Origin: Coptis chinensis
Lineage: Eukaryota; Streptophyta; Magnoliopsida; Ranunculales; Ranunculaceae
NCBI GenBank assembly: GCA_015680905.1
Contig: CM027378.1
Span: 106,413,501-106,477,500, forward strand
Length of the DNA stretch: 64,000 nt
Direction of reading: 5' to 3'
In this document: positions 34,938-48,269 of the stretch, piece after piece
Position numbering within the stretch: the stretch's first letter is position 1
Layout of the letters: the number at the start of each line of letters is the position of its first letter
The notes under the pieces: model-generated
Database searches by the model: none
What the model saw: only the letters and a program-made list of their open reading frames with translations
What the model was told of the DNA's origin: nothing
Made by a program: the position numbers and the translations under genes

Positions 34938-36955
34938 ATGGCGCTTCCAACAACGCCACTGCCACCACCTTTTGCTCTCAAAGAAGCGAGGGTAATAAAG
35001 CATAATAAAAAGAGGGCTACCTGGTTTAGGAAATGGGAAATGAAGGATTTGCTCTATGTATCAGCTGTGCTGCTAATGCATGTGTTATGCTTGTTTGCAC
35101 CTTTTACCTTCAATTGGAATGCATTTTGGTTGGGAGTGGTGCATTACATTTTGTGTGGCCTCTTTGGGGTTACACTCTGTTACCATAGGGGCCTTTCACA
35201 TGGGAGTTTCAAGCTTCCAAAGTACCTCGAGTACTTGTTCGCTTATTTCGGGATGCTCGCGCTACAAGTATGTTCGCTTATATATTATTTCCACTCTCTA
35301 CCGAGATGATAATCGAAACGGATATACGAAATATGAACATCTGGGCGTGTAACGTTTAAAGTCTAATTTCCTGGTTTCTCTTGCTAATTATATGCAAATA
35401 TGTGCTCTTTTGAATGTTATCTTGTATTTCTACATGAATGTACACACGCTCTGTTCGTATTTGTTTTGTTTTTTGTATTTTTCCTTCAGGGGAAGGGTCT
35501 AATCTTCAACGTATTGCAATAAACAACTTTATATACAACTCACTGATTTGGGATGAGAAGTTGTGTTTACATTTTTACCTTTTTTTTTTATGGGACGTTT
35601 ACACTTTTATATACTCCCCAATTCCCCATATTGGCATATTCAAATAAGTAGGTTTTTTACTTGGGTGAATCTTACAAGAAGTTGGGCTCTTTGGTTTTGA
35701 TGACAATTTCAGGGAGATCCAATATTTTGGGTGAGCACCCACAGGTACCACCACAAGTTCACTGATACAGAGGCGGATCCACATAGTCCAGTTGAAGGGT
35801 TTTGGTTCAGTCACATGGGTTGGATCTTTGACGACAACTATCTTGTTCAGAAGGTATATCTCTCTTCTGGTGGGGTACCAAATGCAATCAAATTTTTTGA
35901 CTACTTAAATGATGCGTACGATGTTTTGTAGGGCGAAAATTATGTAAATGTTGGAGATTTAGTGAGACAACGCTACTATAGGTTTCTGGAGACTACTGTC
36001 GTGATTCACGTATACTTACATGCAGCTCTGTTGTATATGCTTGGAGGGTTTCCTTTCCTTGTGTGGGGAAAGGTAAGTTCGTTTTCACTGAATATTTGTA
36101 GTTTTTATTTATTTATTTATTTATTTTTGATGGTTAAACCAAATACTTGTAGTTTATCGAAGAGTTACATGTCTTGTGAGTCTAATGGTTAAGTCCAATG
36201 GTGCACCGTATAACATCCAACCAATTTTTTGTTTTTTAACATTTACATGTTTAACTCCCTTGAGGTTGTCATGCTAGCTGGTGTGAGTTAGTGGCAAATC
36301 TGCAAAATTATGTTTTTACTGGGAGGCTTGTACGCGCATGTCACAAGGGAGTTGGGGACTTGGAGACTTGTAGTTGCCTCCTAGCATCCCTCTTTTCGTA
36401 AACCTTAAAAACTTGTATGAACTGAAAGTTTGAAACTGATGGACTGATGGAAATGGCATGCGAATGCAGGGAGTAGCAACCGTATGGGGTTACCACGTCA
36501 CTTTTTCAGTGAATTCAGTATGTCATATTTGGGGACACCAAGCATGGAACACAGGGGACTTGTCAAAAAACAATTGGTGAGCACATATAACACCTTTCCA
36601 TCAGACGGAATCTTGAAGTTTTTAATTTCTCTATTTCTTTAATCGTCTAGGCTAATTTTTGTTCAGGTTCATGGCCTTATTTACCTTTGGAGAGGGGTGG
36701 CATAACAACCATCACGCCTTCGAGTTCTCTGCTCGACATGGATTGGAATGGTGGCAACTAGATACGACGTGGTATGTAATTAAACTGCTTGAGCATTTTG
36801 GATTAGCAACCAATGTAAAAGTACCTTCAAAGATTCATAAACATAAAAAGTCATTGAAGAATCGAATGGATGACATGAAGCCCCAAACCGATATTAAGAT
36901 GCAGAAGATGATTTCGGTTGACTGCAGTGAAGCTAAGGCGTACTTATCAACATGA
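34938..36955 (+). CDS. acyl-lipid / palmitoyl-MGDG desaturase (ADS/FAD5-type), five exons
   Basis: Exons 34938-35267, 35713-35853, 35932-36072, 36470-36576 and 36667-36955 all have GT-AG introns and join in frame to 335 codons. The protein is a membrane fatty-acid desaturase with hydrophobic spans near residues 38-56 and 61-82 and around 175-200. It has three histidine boxes: HRGLSH (83-88), HRYHH (120-124) and HNNHH (252-256, in GEGWHNNHHAFEFSARHG). These ligate the di-iron centre. ADS family enzymes put a delta-9 or delta-7 double bond into saturated acyl chains, using acyl-lipid or acyl-CoA substrates in ER or plastid. The start gives no obvious transit peptide, favouring an ER ADS1-like location. 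An ATG at 34848 is in frame with it and would add 30 residues, but the TATA box lies between the two. The C-terminus after KVPSKIHK is about 30 residues longer than typical and lysine-rich. Substrate and regiochemistry cannot be told from sequence. Confidence 0.9.
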
Positions 36956-39900
36956 ATTGGTCTCAAAGAATTATTGAGGGCATATTGCACTATGGCGTAT
37001 ATGAGGGATGGTAACTCAGTCCATTACGTACTTAATTATGGTTGTCTCTGAAGATCGCAAGAACTATCCTGTATTTAAAATTTTAAATTGATGACATCTC
37101 CTTTTTCTTCCCAACCTAGTCTTAATAGTGAAGTATTAATTAACTAAGATGCTAGAGTGTAATTTCTCTAATTTGTCTCCAATAACATGTAAAACTAACT
37201 TAATTTGGCTTGGATTTGTCTCCACTAACACCATGAGTTGTATCACAAAGTAGAAATTCTAAGGAAACACATGTTAAAAAATTTCCAAAGCCAAAAAGCA
37301 CGAATACAATGATTAAAGAATTAGTAGAAAATCAAAAAAATAAATACGTTTCTGTCTAAGAAGGGAGAGATGCAATATAAGTAATAAGTTGAAAAAATCG
37401 AAAAACCAAAAGCTATTTTTTCAAAAACGGAATTGCTTTCGCGTTGAAAAAGAATGCTTCTTAAGCATTTTATTATCAAAAATAGTAAGCATTTTATTAT
37501 CAATAATTTTATCGTAATATTAGAGGTTTTGGTACACACACCTGGCTGGAAGCCACGCACTGAGAACTGTTTGTACTTTGTTGGCCCCTTTAAAGTTTAA
37601 ACTACAATGCCGCCAACTCTATTTTCATGTTCTTTCTCCACGCATACGAGAGTTATCTCCTTCTCCCTACCAGCTGCTACCTCCCTTCACCATCAGAAGC
37701 TTCTGCGCTAATTGCTTCTCTGCCTTCTCCACCATCATCTGTAACACCACCAGTTGCAACCTAAAGTTAGGTCATAGGCTGAATAAATACAAGAAACAAG
37801 AAGGTTGCGTTAGAATATTGACATCGATAGCATCATGGCTAGATCTGATACACAATCTTTTGTCTCCACATTGGCTTTTTCATCAGAGATTTCTTTTGAC
37901 ACCTAACCATCTCCAATATAATGCTATGCATTACGGTCTTGAACATCCATAAATAACTACGCCTCTTGTTTGGCATGCTTTGATATCGTACTACTACTAG
38001 ATGGAATTGAAGATTTCGATCAAGAGGATGTCTGTGGTATTATTTGGCAGAAAGACAATGGAGGTTGATTTAGCAAACTATCTGCTCTGCCCAGGAAGTC
38101 AGGAACTAAAGACGTGAAACACTGAAACTGTGGTAGTTACTTACAATTGTCCCCTATGAAATAGAGGGGTCATTAATTGATAAGAACATCATTAATCCAA
38201 CATTATATATTAGTAATTACATATTTCATATCCATTAGTTGAATTTCTCCCTCTTTCAAAATCTCACCCAATTCCTGACAGCTGTCCCTTTCTTCGGCCA
38301 TAAGCTGGAAGATCCGAAGAATTGATCAACCCAAACACAATGTCTGATGACTGATAACGTGGCCCAAATACAATGTCTTTTCACAAGGACATTTCATTAC
38401 TTAATTGTACCCACCATACGTGGGTGTCTCCCTCAAGTCCTTATCCACAGTGCCAGAAATGACATGACATTTATAGGACGCCCCCATAAATAGGACCAGC
38501 ACATTTTAACTAATTCAACGGTACTAGCACCTTTCTATTAAATACACAAAAAATACTAACGGCAAGCACCTGCTGCGGGATCGCACAATCCACGGCATTG
38601 GATTGTCGTGAGATCCTATATCCCATGGAAGGTGGCTGCCATGGGTTTTTTTTTTTTTTAAAAAATTTAATAGCCACAATAAAAAAAAGTTAGTTGCCGC
38701 GAGATAATTTTGTTGACTAAAATGAAGTATTTGCTTGTGTTAATTATCAAAACTCTTCTTCATTAATTTGATTACAAATTTTTTTTATAGCATATGAAAA
38801 TATTTACCGCGAGATAGCAAAATTATGGCTCGATTGTATATTTTTCTTGTCATGGTTTTGGTGTTGTTCCTAGAGTGTATAAATAAACTTTAAAGAAGAA
38901 AATGAGGTATACATATGTGTGTGTGTTCAATACGCAAAATTTGAAGTGAAAAAAAAAAAAAAACACACACACACACACACACACAAAAATATGCCATGAA
39001 AGAATCGCCAGATGGGATATCGCGATCTCGCAAGAACCGATGTCGTGGATTGTGCGATCTCATGACGATTGCTTGCCGTGATATATATGAGATATCGCAA
39101 ATCTGCCGTGCGAGAACTATGGGCATGTGGGGTGTAAAAGGACATATAATGAATAACCATTATTGTTTTACTTTTTGTCAAAGGGGTGCTAGTCCCATTT
39201 ATCGGGGTGCCAATATCGCGCCACCATTTATAAGCCTAAGAAATAAGCATTATCATAAAATGATAATTCACGAATATATATACTTTATAGACAATAGACA
39301 AAGAAGAAAACTATTGGGAAAAGGAGACAATTAAGACAAGTAAGAAATTTAAATGTTAAGAAACTTTTCAGATAGTAAAAATTAAAAAAGAGAACACTAA
39401 AAATCAGACTTAAAAAAGACACTTTAAATCTAGACAGATTATTTAGATGAAAGTATGAAACCTTATGAAAACCAAAATAAATTATACCAAACTTCAAACG
39501 ACTTACGCCGAAATAGAAAGTAACTTTACTTCTCTAGTTGACATTCCCAAGTCAGATAAGATAAAGTGCTGCAACAAACACAGGATGATTCGTTGGTTCC
39601 TTCTTCCTCATTCGGGTTTACGTTTATCCTCTTTCCGGCATCTATCTCCTCCTGGATACGTATTCTTAGTCATCCCCTTCCAATGTGCATAACACTCCCA
39701 CAAGTCCTTATTCACCAATACCGAAAGGACAATTATCACCATATACGTCCCCATATGGGTTTGGCTTAATAATAATGCTTAAAAAAATGACAATTCATTC
39801 AAACAAAATTTAAGGTTTCAAAAGAAAAAACCCATTCACAATCGAACTACCTTAAAATTTTAATAAAATATGTTTTGAATAAAGAAACAAGACCTTAATT

Positions 39901-41159
39901 ATAAGAAACACTTAGAGTGAGTATAAAAATAAATCGCATTGTGTCATCAACGAAAATTACTACTGTAAAAATAATAGGCATCATCTACAATAGTGTCATT
40001 AACGAAAACTACTACTATTCTGGGATTTAAAGAAGAATATGAAAAATTAAAGTGAGCCCTAACATTATCTAATAGCAATGAGTTTCCCTACCTTGTTTTC
40101 GTTCCTGCTACTCTTTTTTCCAACGATTTCACCCCCTTATTATTACTAGTCTCTTTGTACGTGTCTTCGCCACATAATCAATCCCAACAATTCCCAATTT
40201 TTTTTTGACAAAATAAAAATAAAACAAAAATGGCATGAATTATAATATTGGCATTTGGCAAGAGGCAAAATAGGAAAGAAAAATTAATGACGTGATGAAT
40301 TTTACTGTAGAGTCCCCCGCTTTCTTTAAAGAAGTAAGATGTTAACTGGACTACTAGAGCACTTGTTTTATAAAACAATAGTTGCGTAAAAAAAAAATAC
40401 TTGTGTCTTTTTCTATTTTAGTAATTAGAAAAGATATTTGGACCTAAGGGTGCCAACGGGTCGGTTTTGGGTCAGGTTTTAGCGGTTTTGGTTTTACTGT
40501 TTGCGGTTCTATCGGTTTCGGTTCTCAACGGTTTTAGTATGAGAATTATATAATCCAACCCAAAACCATCAAAACCTACGGTTTTTTTTTATCGGTTTTG
40601 GTTCTAATTCGGGTATTTATTATTTATTATGATTATTAAATAATTTCAATCATTTAAACACTAAAACTTATTTTTATTTTTATTTTTATTTTTTTCCTAC
40701 ATGATAATATTTTATGTATAATTAGTGATGTATCAACAATCATATTTACATCAATCTATGAACATATATCAATCATACACGTTAAAATATTTACCATTCA
40801 TGTGATAATTTCAAACTTTGATATATAAATTAAAATAATCAAATATCTAACCCCAAAAATTTGATTTTTTTTTACGTGCATACACATATATTTGTTTCCT
40901 TGTATTAACTCGTGTACACGTGTAATCACATATATTTGTTATACAATCACATACATTTGTTATATAATCACATATATTTGTTATACAATCACATACATTT
41001 GTTATATAATCACATATATTTGTTACTTTGATATATTTTACTTGCATTCATATATATTTGTACACATATATTAACTCGCATTTTAAATCGAACATGCGAG
41101 TACATGCGTCTTACAATTATATCTCATCACTAATTTTTAACATGAACACTATTATACGC
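36956..41159. other. long intergenic region, no recognised gene
   Basis: No supported gene. A frame at 37578-37952 starts ATG but has no motif I recognise. 38570-38600 and 39030-39060 hold inverted copies of GATCGCACAATCCACG.CAT, with other GCGAGAT words between, suggesting a degenerate fold-back element. (CA)n lies near 38961-38985. 40444-40620 is rich in CGGTTTTGG/CCAAAACC words, like the end of a hAT-type element starting CTAAGGGTGCCAACGGG, with no matching right end found. Confidence 0.45.
40924..41028. repeat. 21-bp minisatellite
   Basis: About five units of AATCACATATATTTGTTATA plus C/T, alternating ATATATTTG and ATACATTTG so that the higher-order period is 42 bases. Open frames on both strands here come from the repeat. 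Confidence 0.92.
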
Positions 41160-41740
41160 ACAGAAATGTGTACCTAGGTCTATGCAATTGATTTTAGAGT
41201 CGACACTAACTTTATTAAGGAAAAATTGAGTAAAACCTATGTAAAGGACTAGCCCTCGAAACTAGATGATTATTGGGTTCGGGAGTCAAGGTACAATGTG
41301 GAAGGTGTTAGGCACCCACTCGCCTAGTAAAAACCAGCCTTACTTCTATTGAGGTGTAATATTTTGAGATAGGCAAACGAAAAAAGCTTGAAAATTAACC
41401 TACCAAGTTGGATGATCTTTACTAAATTATTTAAAGACTAATAACTATATGCTATATAAAACTAAAAAAAAAAAAAACCTAACATGCAATGCTAAATGAA
41501 ACCAAAGAGAAAAGAAAGATGTCACCTTGTTTGGAATGTTGCCTCATACTTGATTGTAGATTGATTGACTGATTATTGATCTTGATTGATTGTTGATAAA
41601 TGATGATGATGAATTTGATTTTCACTACACCAAAACAGATTTTTTGTGACGCCTATTTGGCATCACAAATATTATTTGTGATGCCAAATAGGCGTCACAA
41701 TTTGCATCACAAAAATTTCTGACGGCATATTGGCGTCAGT

Positions 41741-41960
41741 AATTTGTGACGGCATTATGGCGTCAGTAATTTTGTGACGGTATTTTGAATTTGTGACGGC
41801 ATTGTGGCGTCAGTAATTTTGTGACGGTATTTTGAATTTGTAACGGCATTTTGGCGTCAGTAATGTTGTGACGGTATTTTGAATTTGTGACGGCATTATG
41901 GCGTCAGTAATGATGTGACGGTATTTTGAATTTGTGACGGTATTATGGCGTCACTAATCA
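41741..41960. repeat. subterminal 47-bp tandem repeats of the CACTA element
   Basis: Four full units and a partial one, each beginning AATTTGTGACGGCATTATGG and ending GTGACGGTATTTTG. Each contains an imperfect palindrome of the form GACGGCATTATGGCGTC. Related words occur nearer the end (41646-41740) and at the other end (61479-61526). Confidence 0.92.
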
Positions 41961-43551
41961 TATTTTTGTTTTGCTTTTTAAAAAAACATAATAATGCACC
42001 TGCTGCCATATATTTAGAAACTACCCCAAGTGCTCTAATCACTACTATACAATTGTTTCCATTCATCCATCCACATCTGATTACCACACAAATAAAATAA
42101 GAAATCTTGTATTAAAAATATTTAATATATATAACATTGTATTCTCAACAAACAATATAATTGTAACCCTGCTACATGCGTAGTCCCACATAGTAAATTT
42201 CACTCAACAATTGTATTAACACGCCTACACTTACAAAGAACCAGTTCTAACACTTACAAGGAACCAATGGACAACGACTTATAAAACGACAAGAAAGACC
42301 AAATTTCACCCATAGTTTGTCTTCATAACCTTCTTTTGAACTTCTCTCAGCCAAGCTTAATGCAGACTCACTGCAGAATCTAACATTGAAGAATTGACTC
42401 TATACATACTGCCTTGTAACAAACTTGAATTGCTCCTTGTAACAAACTTGAATTAATTGCAGAAGAAGCTTTACAGATCGAAGCTTCTCTCTTTTACGGT
42501 TGATGAGTGAAACTGCATCAAAATGGCGATATCTCTCGAACTTCCCATGAAAGCATATATGAGCGGTGGAGCAAAGCTAGAATATGTAATCCTCAGACAA
42601 CAGAAGCAAAGTTTCTATCAGACTATGGTATATAATACGATGATGTAAGATGTTGATAAAGAATAGTAACTCACATAGACCGTATTGTGCAGGCAAATTT
42701 GCAAGCTTTTATGTACAATGTCCTAATCTACAAGAGAGAATATGTAGATTTTAGTTTCGGACATGGGGAGGAATGGATCTCAATTGACTATTTTCTATTC
42801 TGAATTATATTATCTACCTGAGGAATGTAGAGACTTGCAATTGTGAGGCCTGCTATGAGATCTCCCTTAAATTTACTAAAGTTATAGTTTCGCCCCTACA
42901 TTGTGCTTCAGATCCACATCGCGTACTCTGCGGAAACGGTTGCCAGAAACAGTAAGGCCATCATGACTTAAGTACCAAAGGATTTTGATACTTAGCCTTT
43001 CACAGAAGAACTAAACACCAAGGGCAGCAGAAGAAGCACCAAAAATGACACCGGTAGCGAAGAATAACCAGCCAAGAAGGGCACCAAGGAGTCCATGGCA
43101 GCAGTAGGCATCAGTGGCAGCAGCAACACCCAGGAGCAGCAATCAGGTATTAATGTAGTTTCCCAGTCATTGCATAGTACATATTAGGAAATATATATAT
43201 GAAGGGTTAAAAGTCCAAAATACTGACTTCGAAAAGTCATAATGTTTTGTATTGGTATATTTGCTCGAGTCAGAAAGACATGACACACAATTTCTAATCT
43301 TTTTCTTGGTTTTTTCTCTCCAAAATCCCCCCTCCCCCCAAAAGGTGAAACTCGAGACCAGTTCAGCTACTCATTATTTAAAACTTCAAAGATTATAAAC
43401 TTAAACTCACCCTTGCACCAACTTTCCTCCAAAATCCCATAAGGTAATATTGATAATTTGCTTCACCATATATATATGATCAACCACACACGCTTATTTC
43501 TCATGGTAACTGATTATCATTTTAAGCATTTCAAAAATAGTATAAATGTGA

Positions 43552-43715
43552 TAATAATACGACATGTATGCACAAGATCTGTTGCAAAAGTCCATGACGA
43601 AACCCACTTGGAAATGTTAAAGGTCTTGTAGCCAACATGCTTACAGAATTCCTCCCCAAGTCATCTAGAGCAATGGCTAATTTTGGGTATCTTTGCAAGA
43701 GATCCAAAGCAATAT
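43552..43715 (-). pseudogene. ankyrin-repeat protein fragment captured by the CACTA element
   Basis: After a TTTTGTACAG acceptor, the minus strand encodes DIALDLLQRYPKLAIALDD then GRNSVSMLATRP and FPSG. This is the style of plant ankyrin proteins with a PGG domain (ACD6/ITN1-like), where repeats of A.DLL..YP.LA..D..G...L..LA.KP occur. Only part of one or two repeats is present. The exon runs on into an unrelated or intronic sequence. It is probably a captured exon; no other ankyrin piece was found. Confidence 0.65.
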
Positions 43716-43999
43716 CTGTACAAAATTAAGCCTTACTCGTGAGTATCCCAAAGTAGCAGCTTCATAATGCAAAACATAAGCCAAAGTACAAATGTAAAAA
43801 TATCCAACTTTTAGTGAATATCAACTTCTACAGAAAGCAACTACTTGTAGTATCCCATATATCCAATCCCCACCAATTCAAGATAAATCATCAGATCCGC
43901 CAATATCTACTGATTAATCAAACATCAACCACATCCTGAGGCAATTCATGGATGAACTATCTGTTTTCTTTTCCTGTTTTCTATTCTTTTTTTTTTTCC

Positions 44000-45266
44000 T
44001 TACTGCAACTAAAATAGACTTCTATAAATGCAATGAAAAAAAAGGCCTCACCAAATACCTCAAACTGCAATTCCTTAGAATGGATCCCAGTTCACCAGAA
44101 TCCTCTAGTCACTGCTCGTTTCATCGCAGACACACGACGCAAAAGCAAGGGGACTTTAGTCTGCAATCAAGAAAAGGATAAGTTGAGGTATCACAATTCA
44201 CAAACCAAGATCAATGTGCTATCTAGAATTGAAATACATACAACACTTAATTAAGTAAAATTAACTGAAAATTACTGACCTGCCTATGTTGAGCTTGTGC
44301 AATTTAGCTTCATGGTCTTCTGATCACTTGGTTGCACAAGAACAGTGATAGTTTGCAAGCAAGTCAATGACTATATCAAGAAAAAGGTATAGGTACTAGA
44401 AATAGGTGGTCCGTGGTGGACTGATATGTTTCCCTCCCTCACTATCACCTTATACTAAATTCGTGTGGTTCAAAATGCCTAAGCTTCATGGTTGTTGTTT
44501 TTTGGGTTTCACATTAACGATTATAAAGTAGTTGTGGTGGGCTTTGTCCTTTTTGTTCAAAAGTGACTATCTGAGCAGCCACTTGTTAGAGAATGTTTAT
44601 TTACTGCTGTAGTGGGGTTGGTGATCAGTCCATGTAACCTATCTACGTTTTGTGGCCTTGCACATATAATTTAGAAACACTGATGCATGATGACCAATGC
44701 ATATCACTATGCTTGATTGTACCCGACGGAATACTCAAAAATGGTAACACATAGGAAGAGACTGATACTAGTGGCTTTTTTGCAGAGCCAAACACCCTAC
44801 ACATATCCCCCCCCCCTTTTTTTTTCTAGTACTTAATTAAATGAAAGTTCATAAATCTTCATCACTACTATAAGGCAAAAGAAAATGTATGCACAACACG
44901 ACTTTGTTAATTTGTGCTAAGCCAATTATGCGATATTGCTTGGAATAATTCAACGTTGAATTATCCAAGCAAATATTAAAAAAGATTTAGTAATTATTAA
45001 AAAACATACCTCGAAAAATCCAGCACAGATCGCATAATGAGGGGTTTAGCGAACCAAAGATGGAGCCAAGAATAATTCAACGTTGTGCAACCCTAACACG
45101 AAAATCAATTTCTCAACACCGCTCAACCATGTTTTTGAACTCTAACCCAAAAAAAAAAAAAAAAAATCAAATTAAGTGCTATAAACTAGTACATAGAACG
45201 AACATCCATCCATATCCCATATTTAAATACAGGAACAAAATCAAGTTTTAATGAAAGAATGACTAC
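44000..45266. other. CACTA interior without recognised gene
   Basis: Between the ankyrin and SC35 fragments, minus-strand sequence near 44060-44180 looks coding-like, but I cannot name it. It may hold introns of captured genes. Confidence 0.3.
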
Positions 45267-45716
45267 CTTGGTCGAGGGCTGCGACTTCTTGACCTGCCTC
45301 TTGGGTTTGGAGAGGTTTCTATCACTCTTCCTTTCTTACTATTGAAAGAAAAAACACAAAAAGTAAAATTTAGAGTGCTACTATACTTATGACATAAAAG
45401 TAAAGATTATATATATCTATGCAGTCACAGCGACACTTGGCACCAGGGTTAAGCCTTAGGAGCATGGCGTGAGCCTAGGCATGCCCTGGTGTGCAGACAC
45501 GCCATACACAAGTACACTATTCATGGGATGACTCAATTTAATAGTTTAGCTTTGGATTGGTTATCATGAATTTAAATTCAATTACGAAAATAATCAAGCA
45601 CAAATCAAGAACTTACATTGGTTCAAAGATTTGGACCGTTTTAGCAAATTGAACCATGATATCTCTACCATCAACATTCCTTCCCTCAAAACAATAACAC
45701 CAAAAAAAATAAAAAA

Positions 45717-45751
<35 letters not shown>

Positions 45752-45755
45752 TATA

Positions 45756-45814
<59 letters not shown>

Positions 45815-46176
45815 TATTTGTACATAAATGCTCACTAAAACAACGTGAAACAAATTAAACTCCTGCAATCCCTCGCTACTTTACAAAGTGAGCAAGGCAA
45901 GTGTTTTTATCCGTCTCCCTATAAACAATAAATGAGACCTTAGTTGTTCCTCACCATTGTGGTTAAATAAGAAGTGATCCTAACATGTAATTTAAACCTA
46001 CTTTGTCCTAACTAAGGCACAGTGCACAATATAATACTTGTAAAAAAATCTAAACTTTAAGCAACAAAAGCTATTTAATGATAATAAGAAGATTACCATC
46101 AAGCCTTTCAACAACTTTCTGAGCCTCTTTGCCATACTTGTACCGAACAAACGCAAATCCACGTGAATCTCCAGTC
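45267..46176 (-). pseudogene. SC35-like SR splicing-factor fragment with introns, captured by the CACTA element
   Basis: Three exon-like blocks lie in order on the minus strand. The first (46097-46176) encodes TGDSRGFAFVRYKYGKEAQ and KVVERLD, the RNP1 half of an RRM. The second (about 45617-45684) encodes RNVDGRDIMVQFAK, the end of the same RRM. The third (about 45267-45331) encodes GRVIETSP and RGRSRSRSPRPR, the start of an RS domain. Donors GTAATC, GTAAGT and GTAGTC follow the blocks and AG acceptors precede them. The second junction does not keep frame with the nearest AG, a sign of decay. SC35 proteins define 3' splice sites in the nucleus. The first half of the RRM was not found upstream; 46199-46545 may be leader or intron. 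Confidence 0.82.
45705..45812. repeat. poly(A) tract plus (TA)n
   Basis: About 35 A-rich bases followed by more than 40 bases of TA repeat, just upstream (minus sense) of the second SC35 exon, inside the intron. Confidence 0.95.
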
Positions 46177-46549
46177 CTAATTCTCACAAAAAACAAAATT
46201 AAATTAATAACAAATTCAGAAAAGGAAAAAAGAGTAAAGAAAAATCGTACCTTGAAGCCTTAGGAAGGAGATGAAGAACACTGATCCAAGTGAGGAAGAG
46301 ATATGGAGCAAGATTGAATATTTTGGTGAAGACAAGGGTTTCTGGAGCTGGTCGAATTGAAACGTTTTTTCGAATAGATCGAAATATCGAATAACAGGTG
46401 GAATTCGAATAGATCCAGAAAGGTGGAAAAGAAGGGTTTCTCATTTGGTGTTCTTAGTTCTTGCATTGAGGGTTGAGGGTTGAGGTCGAGAAGAAATCGA
46501 AGTCTTTGGACACTGTTTCGTGTTGACGCCTCGTCCTGTCGCACATGCC

Positions 46550-48269
46550 TGATAAGCACCCAAAATTGTAATATTAAACCCCGAGAGACATAACATTTTG
46601 ATCGATTATGTGTTTAATAATTATGTAATAATTATATTTTCGTACTTTTGCAGGTTTCCACATTTAAAATGAATATAATGATAAAACATGCATGAAGTAC
46701 GGGAATACTAAAATATTTGAAGTTTCCCAGTCAACCCCAGTGAAGCCCAACAGAGCCTGACTAGAGCCGAAGTTTCCAAAAGAACAAAACTAGTGCAAAA
46801 CGGGTCCACATATAAAGAAGCAGCAAACTTCCGAAGCTCAAATCGGATAAATCGGGGTGCCGACGTTGGCTAGTGAACTGCCAGAGCGACCAGGGCGACA
46901 AACTCTACGTAAAGACAGAAAGTTGTAAAAACGCCAAAATCGGCGCCGCCACTGGACATACTAAGTGGACCCACTCTGCGGGCCCAAAGGCATGACGAGT
47001 CAGCATAGGCAGGTGGCAAGTGATGGTCACAAATTTGTGCCACCTTGCAATGGGAAAGACACGTACCAATTCAATGTTTGAATTGAATTGGGCTAAAAGA
47101 CAAAACCAAAACATAAAATGACAAAACAAATTATAATAAGACAAAACTTTATAAATACGAAGTTTGATCTTAACAATTTGAAAGAAACAAAACCTTTAAA
47201 TGTTGGGACTTCACGTGAATGGTCCCCAGCCTATATATATGTGAGGGGGGTCTTCATTATTCGGCCTTCAGCATTTTCATTATTTAGCATCCGGTTAGCT
47301 TTAGTTCATTTTCTTTCAGTACTTACATTCTGTCATTTCCATTTCAGCGGCTTAAATACTGTAAGTTATTTTACCCTTAATAACAGTCATTTCCTTTCTA
47401 GTGTAATTCCCCGGCCCCCGCATTTATTTACTTAATGTATACAACAAGTTTTATTATTCTTTCTATGACCATGAGCTAATCCCCCCCCTTCAGGGGGAGG
47501 GTTATGCTGCTCGTGTGAAAATCCGGATTGACTCGTTAATATTCTAGAATCACTACTTAGGATTTAGGCATAGATTAGACATCCGGTCCCAAAATGACCG
47601 AGACTATACCAATTTAGAGTCTTTGATGCTCGGAAACAGCCTCGTCTTGGCGACCCAAAATATCTCGCGACTCTGCAGTGTCGATGACTCTCCAATTTGT
47701 CCAAATGATGTGAAATCGAGCCGGAGCTGAAATAATATACCGTAGATGAGATATTAGTTAAACTCCTTATGCTAGTGCAATGCGACCTAAAGATGTGGGC
47801 ATCGCTGGGATCAATACTTTCGGCGCCGTCTCAAACCGCGAGGCTAATTAGAGATGTAGTGATGTAATAGTAAACTGTTGAAAAACAATTCTTGCATGAG
47901 CATGATTAACTCTCTCCCTGTTTCTCCATCTTTGTTTACCTACATCAAAATCACCGTAGTAATTTACATTAATTGCACTACCGTTAATTTAATTAAAATC
48001 CAACTAAAAAACCTAAAATCCTACTCACCAAAAGTTGTAATTCCAATTGTGAACCTTTTCCGAGCCCTAAGGTTTGGACGATCCCTTACTTGACCTATCC
48101 TACCAAACCCACGTGAGTAAGGTAACTTGACTAAAATGTACGACTATACGGACATTGGACTTTGGACTTTGGACTTGGGTCTTTGGACTTCGAACTTTGG
48201 ACTGTGGACCTCGGACTTAAGAAAATAAGTAACTGAAATCAATAAACGTGCGTTAAGCTGGTTTTATCA
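46550..48269 (+). repeat. 5' LTR of the Athila-like element
   Basis: 1720 bases. Contains a C-run (about 47480) and a series of GGACTTTGGACTTTGGACTT words near 48150-48215, both shared with the 3' LTR. Frames inside are LTR artefacts. Confidence 0.93.

Noticed and set aside
37578-37952. 124-codon frame after the desaturase gene
   Set aside because: No motif, no splice partner and no clear codon bias. A plastid-targeting-like start in another frame meets a stop.
40444-40620. hAT-type element like the one at 33564
   Set aside because: Only one end-like segment is visible; no inverted partner or 8-bp duplication was found.
40924-41028. Repeat-spacer-like pattern and open frames on both strands
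   Set aside because: A simple 21-bp AT-rich minisatellite explains both.
45613-45868. Small hydrophobic minus-strand proteins
   Set aside because: They are poly(A) and (TA)n translated next to a captured SC35 exon; only the exon part is meaningful.
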